A program made the position numbers and the translations under genes. The notes under the pieces are model-generated. The model saw only the letters and a list, made by a program, of their open reading frames with translations. It was not told the origin of the DNA and searched no databases. From Schistosoma mansoni (Eukaryota; Platyhelminthes; Trematoda; Strigeidida; Schistosomatidae): DNA of 64,000 nucleotides. The stretch is from positions 7,694,195-7,758,194 of the forward strand of contig NC_031499.1 of assembly GCF_000237925.1 (NCBI RefSeq), written 5' to 3'. Of the stretch, positions 1 to 12,700 are shown one piece after another (within the stretch, counting starts at the first letter, position 1; every line of letters begins with the position of its first letter).

Positions 1-923
1 ACAAACTACTGTGTGCAAATGAATAAGTTGACAGTGTTTCAGGACACAAACAGACTGATCTGAACATAAATAAATCTATTTACATTTCCATGAATATTTG
101 AGATTGAATTTACCAAGAAGATCAAACGTAAGGTAGCAGTGCGAAATCAGATTCGCGAATACATTTAGTATTGATAATAGTGGGAGAATTTTCAAGCATA
201 TTCAAAAGGTTAAATATAGACACACATGGTGAATAATAGGTGATTTTCACTTTTGTCAATCTAAGAAAACGAATCTCAATGCCAAATGATAGACATTTCG
301 AAAACGCATAATTTCTTGAAACATTCCGTCTATCTCACTTAGCCATTATAAACAACCTCAGTCAATATTCAACAAAATCAGACTTATGGTCAGCAGTAAA
401 ATGTATCTACTCAGAATATTGGGTAACGATAAGTTAAATTATCACAGTGTCATAATTAGTGTCACGAAAAGAAGAATTGCATGACAAACATTTACGAATG
501 AGTTCACCACAGCATGGAAATATTTACCAGTGAATATTTCCGAATGCACAAAATTGATTTAAGTGATTTTATGCCAGTTGGTTCGGCAAACCGCAGTAAA
601 TTTAACACTCTTTGTTTACTTGTTATGTTGAAGGACATTGAAACTTCAACACAATGGCCACTGTCAAACAGATGAGGACTCATTCAGTTTCACGATATAA
701 AGTTGTAAGCAGCTGGGAAACATGGTGAATTCACGTTGTTCGAATACGTTGTTTGCCTTTGCTTTGGTGAAATTTATAAATGATGAGAGTTGTGTGAAAC
801 CTGTGAGTATTGCCAGATAAAAATATCTATGTGAAATTGTCGCATCAGGTCATTGAGTTTATGAAATTAATATGTCGAGACGAATCAGACCTCACGTGAA
901 TTTTGAACACTTTCACTTTTAAT
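1..923. other. No gene seen
   Basis: AT-rich sequence with short random open frames only; no repeat family of this window recognised. Confidence 0.5.
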
Positions 924-1312
924 GGAGCATAGGCTACCGACCAGCATTCTCTAAGCCATCTCTTGCTAGGCCTTCATTTCTAGTTTTATCAACTTGTTAT
1001 CTTTTAATCTTATGTCTGTCTCCATTCCTCAGCGTAATTTATTCTTTGGTCTTCCTCTTCTCCATTGGTCTTTATGCAATATATTGAGGGCTTGTCGTCT
1101 GACGCAGATGAGTGCTTTCATCATTGTGTGTCCTATATATTTCCAGAGCTCCTTCCTGAATTCTTCCTACTGTTGAAATCGGGTTTGTTCTCTTCCACAG
1201 TAGGTTGTTGCTGATAGTGTCATGCCTACGGACCCGATGTATTTTGCGTGAACAGTTGTTATTAAACACTTATATGTTCTGGATAATGGCTTTCGTAGTT
1301 CTTCAAGTTTCC
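924..1312 (-). mobile_element. RTE-1 (SR2-like) 3' end fragment
   Basis: Minus-strand translation gives CSRKIHRVRRHDTISNNLLW and later a Lys/Arg-rich stretch, the C-terminal tail of the RTE polyprotein. It starts at the GAGCATAGGC end shared with the copies at 37.9, 45.6, 59.8 and 60.9 kb. Diverged, with stops. Confidence 0.75.
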
Positions 1313-2535
1313 ATCAATTCCACTAAGTAATGATATCCAAGCTTAATCGATATTCAAGACAAACATACATTTTGTCAACAGTAGAATATGTTCCCAGAAA
1401 ATTATAGACACATGAGTCAATATGTTTATTAAATAATTTTTCCGCTACACAATGTCTAATGATACATGATAAAATGAAACTAACATTCACTGAATTATAT
1501 ATGACATGATATAAACCATATGTATATGTGAATCTTCTAGTCAATACACAGTTTCATGTCAACTACAGTCTTTTGTAATCAGAAAACCAAAAGCTGATAT
1601 CACTTCGCAGACGCTGTATCTTATATGTCAACTGATTTTCAGAAATGCCCTCTTTGTTTAATTAATACTATACGATACACAGACTATAATCAACATGATC
1701 CATCACAGTCTGGATAAACAACACACACAGGAATTATTAACTAGTCCAGTCACAGACAATCGCGAATAATAATGGGTGTTCCATGGATTGATAAACTGAG
1801 AACGTGAAAACTAGATGACTGTATAACAAAACGACCACGATACGCATTTGAAATCAGATGGTAAATGAATATAGTGTTAATTCATAGCTGAAGTACCACC
1901 CTCTATGAATTGACAGGCAAAGTATTTGTTTTCACCTAGATTTGTCTATAGAAATGTGTTAATCTTCTGTAAAGTGAGAATTTCACTCATCTTTACCTTG
2001 TGTGTAAGTGAATGTCAGTCAGACAGACAACTTACTATTAGAACGCGATATTTTCTGATTCTAAATAAAACTCATATTACGCCCACTATATATAATAGAG
2101 AATAGAGAATACCATATTATTTGATTCTTGATTAATGAGATGGAATGTGGTGATAGACGACAACAAAGTATAATCATTGCTACTTCTATAAAGAAATGAG
2201 GTTAACAGAAATATGTTTTTGTAGACAATATGGTCAGATTATTTAATCTGAGATTAAAGAAATATTAATTTTACCTTGAAAATGCTACAGGAAGTAGCAT
2301 AAATGATAGAACTTGGTTTTATTTCATATTCGATCAGGAAAATCATACCGACTTCACAGTTCATCAAATCTTATTCGTAAATGCATACGATCTGAAGGTT
2401 TTTGTTGTTAATATGATTTCGAAAATACTACAGGAATTGAAGCTTGTCAACACAGTAAATTTAACACATTGTATAACTGAATGGTAACTATCCAGTGAAA
2501 TCAAAATTCAGAAACGAGGAGTTTGGAGGATGTAT
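1313..2535. other. No gene seen
   Basis: AT-rich, unrecognised; no exon-like open segment with splice sites noticed. Confidence 0.45.
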
Positions 2536-2745
2536 CTGATAAATTATCGTTATATCGAGTAGTGACTGATCTAAACTGGCTAGTGGTCGCAGGCGACGTT
2601 GATCACGGCGTTCACACTAGTGATGTGGTGCAGATGAATGACTGAGCGCCTTCAGTTAAATGAGTCTATTAAAACAGATGTGGTCGGCATCAATGTGGAA
2701 TACATACAGAGCTTTTGACTTCGGATATTTATTCACTGCTACAGA
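2536..2745 (+). repeat. Repeat A, copy 1
   Basis: Matches 32398-32605 in the same strand and 28365-28580 and 29060-29290 in reverse. Shared blocks include TGACTGATCTAA, GAGCGCCTTCAG and TTTATTCACTGCTAC. No coding signal. Family unknown. Confidence 0.65.
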
Positions 2746-2869
2746 TCCCTTCCGTCTGGTAGTGATGACTCTACGACGTGGCCAGTCAGAATTATAAACC
2801 CAAGAAGTTTGTCGTTTGTAAACACTCCTCTGATAGCTTGCTATGTTTAGCGGCGTCTAGTCTTCTTTC

Positions 2870-4234
2870 CTTAAAATAAAGTGCAATTTGTTAATAAGGA
2901 AACAAAGTACTATGAACCTCATCCAATGCTATGCATCTACCAACGACTACGATGAAGACGTTAAGGACTAATTCTACAATAGGCTGCAGTCAATCGTCGA
3001 GAAGTGCCCAACAATGTACCTGACCATTCTGATGGGAGATTTAAATGCCAAGGTCGGAATGGGCAACACTGGATACGAGGACGTCACGGGACGACATGGA
3101 TCGGGAGAAAGGAACGAAAATGGTGAGAGATTTGCACACCTATGTGCCTTCAATAAACTGATCATAGGCGACATTATATTCCTACACAAACGTATTCACA
3201 AAACCACATGAACTTCACCGGATAACACTACACAAAACCAAATAGACCATATCTGCATCAACAAACAGTTCAGGAGGACGATGGAGGATGTGAGAACCAG
3301 GAGAGGAACTGATATAGCATCAGATCATCACTTTCTGGTCGCAAAGATGAAATTTAAACTTAAGAAGCACTGGACAACCAGACGGACATCACAAAAGTTT
3401 AATACGACTTTTCTTCGGGATACTGACAAACTCCACGAATTCAAGATAGCCCTCAGCAACAGGTTCCAGGCCTTTCATGATCTACACAATGGAGAGGGAA
3501 CTACTATAGAGAGCAACTGAAAATGGATAAAATAGGCCATCACTTCAACATGTCAGGAGGTTCTGGGCCACGAGAAGCACCATCGCAAGGAAAGGATCAC
3601 TGTTGGTACAGTGGATAAGATTGAAGAAAGGAGGAACAAGAAGGAAGCAATCAATACCAGCCGAACATGAGCAGAAAAAGCTAAGGCACAAGCGGAGCAC
3701 ACAGAAGAAAACAAGCAAGTGAAAAGGAACATCAGAACCGACAAACGTAAATTTGTGGAAGATTTAGCAATGACGGTGGAAATAGCTGCAAGTGAAGGAA
3801 ACATTAGACAATTGTATAATACAACAAAGAAAATCACTTGAAATTATCGTAAACCGGAACCATCAGTGAAAAGCAAGGATGGCAGAGTAATCACCAACAT
3901 TGAAGAATAGCGAAACAGGTGGGTAGAGCACTTAAAGGAACTCCTGAATCGACCAGCCCCATTGAACCCACCCAACATCGAAGCAGCACCCATGGACCTC
4001 TCAGTACAATGTTGGTCCACCAACAATTGAAGAGATCAGCATGGCCGTCAGAAAATCAAGAGCGACAAAGCGAAAGGATCACACAACATTCCAGCAGAGG
4101 AACTGAAAGCAGATGTAGCACTAACTGCAAATGTACTCCACATTCTCTCCAGTAAGATTTAAGATGAAGAAGCACCAACAGATTGGAAAGAACTTCTGAT
4201 CAAAATACCAAATGAAGGCGATTTCAACCATTGT
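2870..4234 (+). mobile_element. RTE-1 (SR2-like) LINE fragment: endonuclease and linker
   Basis: Pieces of one protein are clear: CPTMYLTILMGDLNAKVGMG, GERNENGERFAHLCAFNKL, NQIDHICINKQFRRT, RRGTDIASDHHFLVAKMK (the GDLNAKVG and SDHH motifs of an AP endonuclease), a long Lys-rich linker, then NRWVEHLKELLNRP and DEEAPTDWKELLIKIP, where the reverse transcriptase would begin. Several in-frame stops (for example after IHKTT at about 3209). Cut off at about 4235 by the left arm of an inverted repeat. Confidence 0.9.
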
Positions 4235-4951
4235 GGTAATAAAAGCTGAACAAACTATACCAGTAACTACAAGAACACTTTAGCGAAACAAGTTGAGATC
4301 GCTCAGTAATAAAGTCAATACAGTTCAATCTCAGGATTACTTGATGACTGAATACTTTCGCCAAGTTTAAAATACTATTTCAGAATAAGCTTGTAATTAA
4401 AAACGGAATAATTCACAAGTCAGATAGTTGTTTCGGAAAAGTATCTGTTTGCTAATATATTTCAATAACCATGCTACCTTTATCTGTTGAACAAACAAGG
4501 GATACAACGGCTTCTGAAACTAACACGAGGTGATACAGATAGCCTATATCTTGTACGGAAGTACATTGTTTTCTACTTCTCTTTCCCACTTCTCGATCTG
4601 ATGGAAGTGATTTGAATATATCAAGATTAAACATACCCATGATGATGGACAAAGTAATTGTGCTGTTCGCATAAAGTAATTGCAAGCCTTGTATTCCTCT
4701 CCATATATTCGCTTACAGCGCTGAAAATCTACAAAGTTTTGCACACATTTGCTTTGGTACGTTAGGATACTAACACGATCATACTTACGGAGTTTGGTTG
4801 GTATTTGGAAATCTAGAATCATATGGAACGATTTTCATCCATTCAAAATCACCCTGTGCTTACAATAATTACTTGAATTGGCACTACCGTTTCCAATGAC
4901 TCGCGACAATTATCCTTGAATTCGTCGTAGCTGATCATTGTTCAAAGTCCA
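4235..4951 (-). repeat. Inverted repeat arm A (left)
   Basis: About 717 bp whose reverse complement recurs at 8877-9593. The two hypothetical translations across 4452-4822 are identical to those across 9005-9375, so the copies are nearly identical. No protein family recognised; the open frames look incidental. Confidence 0.9.
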
Positions 4952-5389
4952 CTCAAGTTAATTCTGTTTGATATTGCATAAAGAGGGGACTTTGCTTTAC
5001 AGAAATAATGAAGTTTTTGTTCCTTGATATATGCATCTAGGTAGTTGAAGGACGATATCATTCTCGCCATATTCCTTCCATAAACTGAAGCACATTGCAT
5101 TTTATTTAATAACAGTAGTGACCTTTTAGTAACTCATGATATGAACTCACTCAGTAGCATAGCAAGAGTTTGAGAAACAAATTTACAAGAAATATAAATG
5201 TACTATCTTTAGTTGATTGAGTGATAGAATCGGGATCCCTCAATATTTTTTGGGATATTTTGTGCAAATGTTAAATCGTCTCACGTAGCTTAGACGATAG
5301 GAAGGAAATCATAAAACACCCAATCATGGTTAGATGAGGTGGTCTGTATTCTCTTTTTTAAATGATAAAGAATTCAAGAGAACTTAAGT
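4952..5389. other. No gene seen
   Basis: AT-rich sequence between arm A and a LINE fragment; nothing recognised. Confidence 0.4.
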
Positions 5390-7054
5390 TTACCAGATAC
5401 TGTTGGGGCAGTCTTGATATCGGGAGCCTAGAAACGATTGTGTGTCCATTTTACTCAAATACAGAAATCTACATAAAGAAGAACCTGTCAATGAGTTTGT
5501 AGAATGCACAACGCGCTCATTTCGGGACACGAACCAAAGGATTAAAAGGAGAGGTGGCAACCCTGGATTCTGTGTAGATGGTGACACTCTGTCTCTATGA
5601 GAAGAGGACTAAAATGAAGTTCAATTATTGTTAGACTACTTCAGCAATATCGGTACCGTGAAGACTCATTCATCGGTTGCAAGTGAATCCAACAATCCAC
5701 ACTCCGTGTATTGTGATCACTAAAGAAATCTGTGGGACCCAATGGATTACATCCTAGATTACTGAAGGAACTCTCAAACTTTGTCCCAAATCTCTCAAGC
5801 GTATGGTGAAGTCTACAAAATCAAGATGCTACAAATTTCGCATTGCTTATTAGGTTGAACTCGTTCACCCACTTCTTTGGATTATTATAGCGAACGCTTT
5901 CTTGAAAGAGAAGGACGACGAAATGTTGTCGAAATAAAACCACATTTTTACTGTTTACTTCTCAGGATGCTAGCTAACCTCAGAGAAATTTTGGAGGGAA
6001 CCAGCTACTAGTCGGTTTAATTAGTTTTCCCCCCATAACTCACATTATATGACAGACTTTCACGTCAGGATTGCTAAAGCATTCCATCAGAATTCCCTAT
6101 GGCCTCAACATTCGCGGGCATAGTTCACCACTTTTCAGGTCTAGGCGTGTGCGCTTCCGCTTCGCACTGAAATTGCTCATTACTGTATATATTAATCTCA
6201 CGTTCACCAACAAAATTAATTCTAGTACCATTAACTTTGATCTTAATAACATACGCGCTGCCATCAAAATCCTTAATCCGAGTGCAAGTTCTGATGTAGA
6301 TGCATCCCATCGATTTTCTACAAACGGCGGAACTAAACATTCGAACATTAACACTGGAAATACTTACAATATCCTTGAAGGGAGATCCATGTCCCGAAAC
6401 CTGGAAGGTAAAGTATGTTGACCCGAAATATAAATCAGGACTGAAAACGCCGGTCGAGAAATACAAACCTATAAATATCACCGTAATTAAACCATGCACA
6501 GTGGAAAATATGTTAGGAGGACAACAATCCTACCACATACTTAGGGAAGGTCAAAGCGACTCGTAGCAACACGTCTTCATTGAACTAAGGTTCCGCAGTA
6601 CATGTCTGATGGACGTAGTGTTACGTTACTTAAGTCATGCACGTTCCTATCAGTGTGGGAAGATTGAACGTGTGCAGGTGATATTTATTCAGCTTTTTTT
6701 AGTTTCTCACGTAAAGGCTAGTTTCAACATATCGTAACCCGTTTGTATCCACTTTTGCCCGTTTTAGTGTACTATGTTTCTATTAACGGTCCCAGGCACT
6801 CTGCTTGTATTTATAAGAGAGTTGATATCAATGAAGTCATGAAAAATCCATGAAAACGACCTGAATGCCATTTCGGTTTAACATCTGATATGCAGTACGA
6901 CAACTGCAAAGGTTTGTTCCCCGAGGCATGCACAGATATCAGATCAACTACCTAAAACAGACTCAGAAAGTAAGATTTTAGGTGGGTATGTGTTATGTGC
7001 AACCAGACGCTGTAGTTTCGCTGAGTAATATGATTGCCCTAGTCAAATGGTTCA
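5390..7054 (+). mobile_element. CR1-like LINE fragments (reverse transcriptase part)
   Basis: Degraded plus-strand pieces: LDYFSNIGTVKTH and WDPMDYIL near 5.6-5.8 kb, then from 6220 INFDLNNIRAAIKILNPSAS, SLKGDPCPETWKVKYVDPKY and EKYKPINITVI, the start of a LINE reverse transcriptase (SSDVDG-like, PETWK, YRPI motifs). Frame changes and stops throughout. Not in the same orientation as the 3' end that follows at 7055. Confidence 0.75.
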
Positions 7055-7820
7055 GATGGTTGAAGACGGCATAGAAGAAGCTTTCGCTTAACGGGCTTCC
7101 TTGTCTAATAGCAGTGGATCACCAATACCTACAAGTAAGAACCTAGATATACTAACGATAACAGAGGAAAGAAAAGAATTTGGTAAATCAAAATAATATG
7201 TTATCCTTAGTCATTAAGAATAAGTCAAGTTTCCTCTTTAAGGACTTCTGGGAAGTCGCTTGGACTAGCTCAGTCGGCAGCGAATTCCAGCATTTGACAA
7301 CTCTCACGGAGTAGAATATGTGTCTACGGTCCGTTCTGCTATGTTGAGTCTCCAGTTTCTGGGTGTTACCACTTGGGTTAGTGTTGTGGCTAAGCTTAAG
7401 TAGATGTTTAAGGGGATGACCAGAAGTATTATGGATACTGTAAGTCATAAGAAGGTCACCTCTAAGACGCCTATACTCTAACGGGTAAAGGCTAATTGAT
7501 TGGAGGCGCTCTTCATAAGGTTTGAATTTGAGTCCCCGAACTGATTTCGTGGCTCGACATTGGATACGTTCCAGAGTGTCATTATCCTTTTGGAGAGAGG
7601 GAGGAAATATTATGTTTCCGTTCTCTACATGAGGACGAATAAAACTGTTCAAGATTATGTGGAAAGTTCTACCGTCAAACTGGCCAAAAGTGCGCTTCAA
7701 TATTACCCGTGCAAGGTTTGCTTGAAAGGCGTTTTCGTCATACTTCGCATACGACTTCAGGTCTGTACAGGTAGGCCACCTGTTCATTCACGTAAGGCTC
7801 TTACAGACAAATAGGGGGAA
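7055..7820 (-). mobile_element. CR1-like LINE 3' part (reverse transcriptase C-terminus)
   Basis: A 199-residue open frame (7787-7188) carries HVENGNIIFPPSLQKDNDTL, PLEYRRLRGDLLMTYSI, IFYSVRVVKCWNSLP and SLKRKLDLFL, the C-terminal end of CR1-type LINE proteins. Its last 440 bp are repeated in reverse at 8402-8842 (arm B). Much shorter than a full element. Confidence 0.85.
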
Positions 7821-7823
7821 GCT

Positions 7824-8842
7824 CACGCGTTTCAAACTGAAAACATAAACTGCTTATACATGAACACAGGGAGTTTACCAAATAAAATGGACGAGCTATG
7901 TGAACTTGACAACTCTGATAATCCTTATCTAATAGGAATATCTGAAACTTGGGTATGTTTTCAGTTTATGGATCAGGAGCTAGCAATATGTGGGATGTCT
8001 TTGTTTCACAACGACAGAAAGACAGGAGTGGAGGGTAGCCCTGTACATACGATCGCGCCTGGAGGCACACCAACTTCACGACCAAGAATTTCTCAATCTC
8101 CATGAATCCGTATGGTTCTCAGTACGTTTGTCTACCACCACAAGGTTTCTAGTTGGGGTCATCTACAGGAAGCACAGTGCTGACATCGAGTACGACAATC
8201 GTACGCTGGAAGGATTAATCCGCCCCATGCATCTCGGATTCTCTCATATCCTGATTTTAGGGGACTTCAATGTTTCTAGAGTCAACTTCGCGGAGCGTAT
8301 ATTTATTGAAGGTGAAAACTCTACCGAAGATCGGTACTCCAACCTCACTGAGGATCTGGGATTATTCGAAAATGTGAAGTCGGCCACTCTTTGGAGAAAC
8401 AGCCTTTACCCGTTAGAGTATAGGCGTCTTAGAGGTGACCTTCTTATGACTTACAGTATCCATAATACTTCTGGTCATCCCCTTAAACATCTACTTAAGC
8501 TTAGCCACAACACTAACCCAAGTGGTAACACCCAGAAACTGGAGACTCAACATAGCAGAACGGACCGTAGACACATATTCTACTCCGTGAGAGTTGTCAA
8601 ATGCTGGAATTCGCTGCCGACTGAGCTAGTCCAAGCGACTTCCCAGAAGTCCTTAAAGAGGAAACTTGACTTATTCTTAATGACTAAGGATAACATATTA
8701 TTTTGATTTACCAAATTCTTTTCTTTCCTCTGTTATCGTTAGTATATCTAGGTTCTTACTTGTAGGTATTGGTGATCCACTGCTATTAGACAAGGAAGCC
8801 CGTTAAGCGAAAGCTTCTTCTATGCCATCCTCAACCATTTGC
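7824..8842 (+). mobile_element. CR1-like LINE deletion derivative: endonuclease joined to 3' end
   Basis: INCLYMNTGSLPNKMDELCE and YLIGISETWV (7845-7953), then FLVGVIYRKHSADIEY and LILGDFNVSRVNF show an AP endonuclease. At about 8401 the frame passes straight into SLYPLEYRRLRGDLLMTY, so nearly all of the reverse transcriptase is missing but the frame is kept (open 7990-8706, 238 residues). The 3' flank to 8842 pairs with 7055 onward. Confidence 0.87.
8402..8842 (+). repeat. Inverted repeat arm B (right); partner 7055-7491
   Basis: About 440 bp, reverse complement of 7055-7491. The protein read from both copies (SLYPLEYRRL to DNILF, 101 residues) is identical. Lies 34 bp from arm A right. Confidence 0.9.
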
Positions 8843-8876
8843 CCTTTCTTCGATATTGAACATAAATAATTTGCGC

Positions 8877-9593
8877 GGACTTTGAACAATGATCAGCTAT
8901 GACGAATTCAAGGATAATTGTCGCGAGTCATTGGAAACGGTAGTGCCAATTCAAGTAATTATTGTAAGCACAGGGTGATTTTGAATGGATGAAAATCGTT
9001 CCATATGATTCTAGATTTCCAAATACCAACCAAACTCCGTAAGTATGATCGTGTTAGTATCCTAACGTACCAAAGCAAATGTGTGCAAAACTTTGTAGAT
9101 TTTCAGCGCTGTAAGCGAATATATGGAGAGGAATACAAGGCTTGCAATTACTTTATGCGAACAGCACAATTACTTTGTCCATCATCATGGGTATGTTTAA
9201 TCTTGATATATTCAAATCACTTCCATCAGATCGAGAAGTGGGAAAGAGAAGTAGAAAACAATGTACTTCCGTACAAGATATAGGCTATCTGTATCACCTC
9301 GTGTTAGTTTCAGAAGCCGTTGTATCCCTTGTTTGTTCAACAGATAAAGGTAGCATGGTTATTGAAATATATTAGCAAACAGATACTTTTCCGAAACAAC
9401 TATCTGACTTGTGAATTATTCCGTTTTTAATTACAAGCTTATTCTGAAATAGTATTTTAAACTTGGCGAAAGTATTCAGTCATCAAGTAATCCTGAGATT
9501 GAACTGTATTGACTTTATTACTGAGCGATCTCAACTTGTTTCGCTAAAGTGTTCTTGTAGTTACTGATATAGTTTGTTCAGCTTTCATTACGG
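8877..9593 (+). repeat. Inverted repeat arm A (right)
   Basis: Starts GGACTTTGAACAATGATCAG and ends near GTTTGTTCAGCTTTCATTAC; partner of 4235-4951. The few differences noticed are single bases. Confidence 0.9.
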
Positions 9594-9714
9594 CATTCAG
9601 AGTATATAAGTAGATTTCAAGATTATAGTTCTTATCCCATAGGTCGATATCTTATGTCTATGTGCTCCCCATGTTTTGAAAAGCAAATTTATGTTCACAC
9701 GGTAATTAGTCAGT

Positions 9715-9785
9715 TGCAACGTAGAACCTGGCATGCTTAAATCAGTTCAAGCCCCCATACCCCATCGGCACAGTAACATTTGGTT
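9715..9785 (-). mobile_element. RTE-2 3' tail fragment
   Basis: AACGTAGAACCTGGCATGC and CAGTTCAAGC..CATACC match, in reverse, the tail found complete at 41.9-42.0 kb. Short remnant. Confidence 0.6.
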
Positions 9786-12700
9786 TCAGGGAAATCTCGG
9801 AGTAGCAAATCAATAACAGCATTGATGACAGTAGGAAAGCCTAGGCATTCGATCCCCCTACGTTGGTGAAACGACACGAAATCCCCAAAGTTTGTGGAAA
9901 ACTCCAGAATCTTTCCAAAATAGTGAGATTGTGCACTTTAGAATTGATTCAAGAAAATATGGATTAGTAAAACAAACAAAGGATTACGAAAAACTTAGAA
10001 ACTGAGGTTCTAAAGAAAGCTCGTGAAGTGTTTGAATACTAATATTCTCTACCTCAAAGAAGCTGAGATCTTATGGTTGTATCTCACAAACATGTGTGTA
10101 GCAAGTCCGTAGAAACGTGAGTTTATTCATATTCACAACTTGTGGTGTTTTGGCATATTTTAAGCAGCAGATAGAATTAGTATTCTACTCTAAAATTATT
10201 TATTCAGTTGTACTAATAGTTATATGTTGGTACTTCGCGGCATTTCAACTATACGTTAATTGTTCAGTTAATAAATAATTACCAGCCCATATATCTCTGG
10301 TTCTACGTTGCATTCAACTAACTAGTCACTGAATAGACTGTGACGCAAAAACGCTGGGAATTTTTCGAAGGAAAGCAAGTTTATAGATTATTTAACTGCC
10401 CTGAAGTGGGCGCTAAAATAGTCGACATGAAAGTACATCCGCCCGTGATAATTATGGATCCCCGTGTTCATATCATCGGCTAAAATCGGTATTGCCTGTA
10501 AGGATAATGACAAGTGCTAGATTCTGTTAATGGGATCTGATTAAGTATACTCGTTCAGTCATATACTCTACTGAAAATGCCGATGCAGTTGTGTGCTTGT
10601 GACTTCAAGTTACATTTCTATGGAGAATTAAAAGACAGAAATACTAAGTAATCTCAACAGGAAAATGTCCTAATAAGTGCAGTCATGACTTTCTTAATAA
10701 CTGTTATGGAGTACTGAGGATAACTGCCCAGTTACGCAGTAACCTGTTAGTGTTACAATTTCCCTAGAAAGCTTCATAAGTGCTTTGTTGAGCACTCAAC
10801 AAACTTGTGCGCCAATGTCAAAAATTGTTTTTGATTTTTGGCAGAAAGCTGTACAGCTTATCCTAAGAATGCATCTTTCCAGTGTCTGAAATAGAGTTTC
10901 CGAATGAATACTAATAGAAGGCTATTTTGCTTGGGACTACTGATGCGGTCAAGTAATCCTACATCTACTCTGTCATGAATCTTATTACGTACAACGAATC
11001 TTATATATGCGATCATTAGTTAGGCACCGTGACCGCGATTACACATCTCTGGTGCGTATTACAGGTGTAAATTAGTTCATAACTTGTTATGCTAAAACTT
11101 TGTTCATGGGGACATGGTGCTCTGTTCACTATGATTGTAACGAGCCTCAACGATAACTTACTATTAACTTAGCTTAAAAAAGTTTATTGACCTGTGAATA
11201 AACACATGACAATGCAGGTGAGGAAACTGACACTAGGTTTTAGGAACCTTGGGAAACCTTAGCTCAATGAGAAAACGAGCCCAAATATGTGATAAAGTAA
11301 TAGGTCAGTCACCTACTACATTCAAGTACATAGACTCTAGTAATCAGGTTCAAACGAATCCTGTAATTAGTTACCACAATCAGCAGGATCTCAAGAGTTG
11401 ATTAAGGTATGGAGGAAGATTCTCACTTACTGGTTGCCCCGTCGAAGGGTTATTTCATGAGGGATCTGATGCGCTAGCTCCATATTTGTCGTTCGAAAAC
11501 GGGAATCTTTGGGTTAAGGTGTGAACAGGCAGGATCGCTGCAGTTGCTAGTTATTTTGAGGGAATATCTTAATGCCGTCATAACTCCGTAAGGTTGGGAG
11601 TGTAGCATTATCCTCAGACCTTAAGTTGCTGTTCTTGGTGGTACTATTCAAACGACACATCTAGCATGAGTGCCCCAACTCGATTGGGTCATCACAACAG
11701 ACTAACCCAACATATCAAGATATAACTCATACCGGTCGGGATGGCTACCATAACACTTAATTGCTCCACATCTGAATGACAACTAGTCTTTGCTATTGAC
11801 AAAGTCATTGTTACTTTTTTTCTTCATCCTCTTCCTTTGTAGCTATTTGCTCCCATCTCCTTAAACCTTCTACCTCTATCTGGTTTATTTGTTTCTCGGA
11901 TCCTATTTTATCTCGGTTTCAACATTTTATCATACTGGACTATCCTTTCCCAATGATAATTCCCCTATTTTTTCATGAATATTTAAGCCATTGACAATCA
12001 AACGATTATTAGTCCCCGTTTCAAAATAAAATCTTTTTTAATACCTTTGTTTATACTACTTCACTATCACCATGTCTAACAGAAGTTTATTATTGTAATT
12101 ATTATCATCCTGAAAAAATGGTACATATATTTGCGATTGTACAGCTCTGAAAATAAATTCGCCGAAAAGAAACCCCTTCGCTGAACCAATCTTCCTCACT
12201 TAATCTGTGTATTCCGTTTACTGAAATGAATTAAGCTAAACGTGGTTTGTATATCAGTTCCATGAATCATTACACAACTGGTTCGAACAGCAAATGAACT
12301 GCATTTTGTCCCTGTTTTGCACTTGAGTATAGCAGTTCACATATATCTAATAGTTTACACGAAAGCTGTAGTGATCTGGCCCCATATATTGACCTTTGAA
12401 ACTAGTTTGCTTCTAAGAGCAATCTCTAAACCAACTAGCAAGCTATACAGTTGCATATGATAACTTTCTATTTTAAAAATTACACCACACCTTAAAAAAA
12501 GGTTACAGATAAATTTAGCTACGATGATTAGATGAATGGTTGCTCATTAGTCATTGAGCTTTCGGATTTTCTATTGAGAAAACCTACACCTAATTTGATT
12601 TTAACAGCTAGAATGGTATTGCATATAAGGTATTTTGACTCAGAAGCGATTATGTACTAGTATAGAACACCTCTCTAGAGCCAGATTAAATCATTAATTT

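Noticed and set aside
4452-4822. Open frames of 92 and 77 residues that recur at 9005-9375
   Set aside because: Their conservation comes from the inverted repeat; they overlap in two frames of the same strand and resemble no protein.
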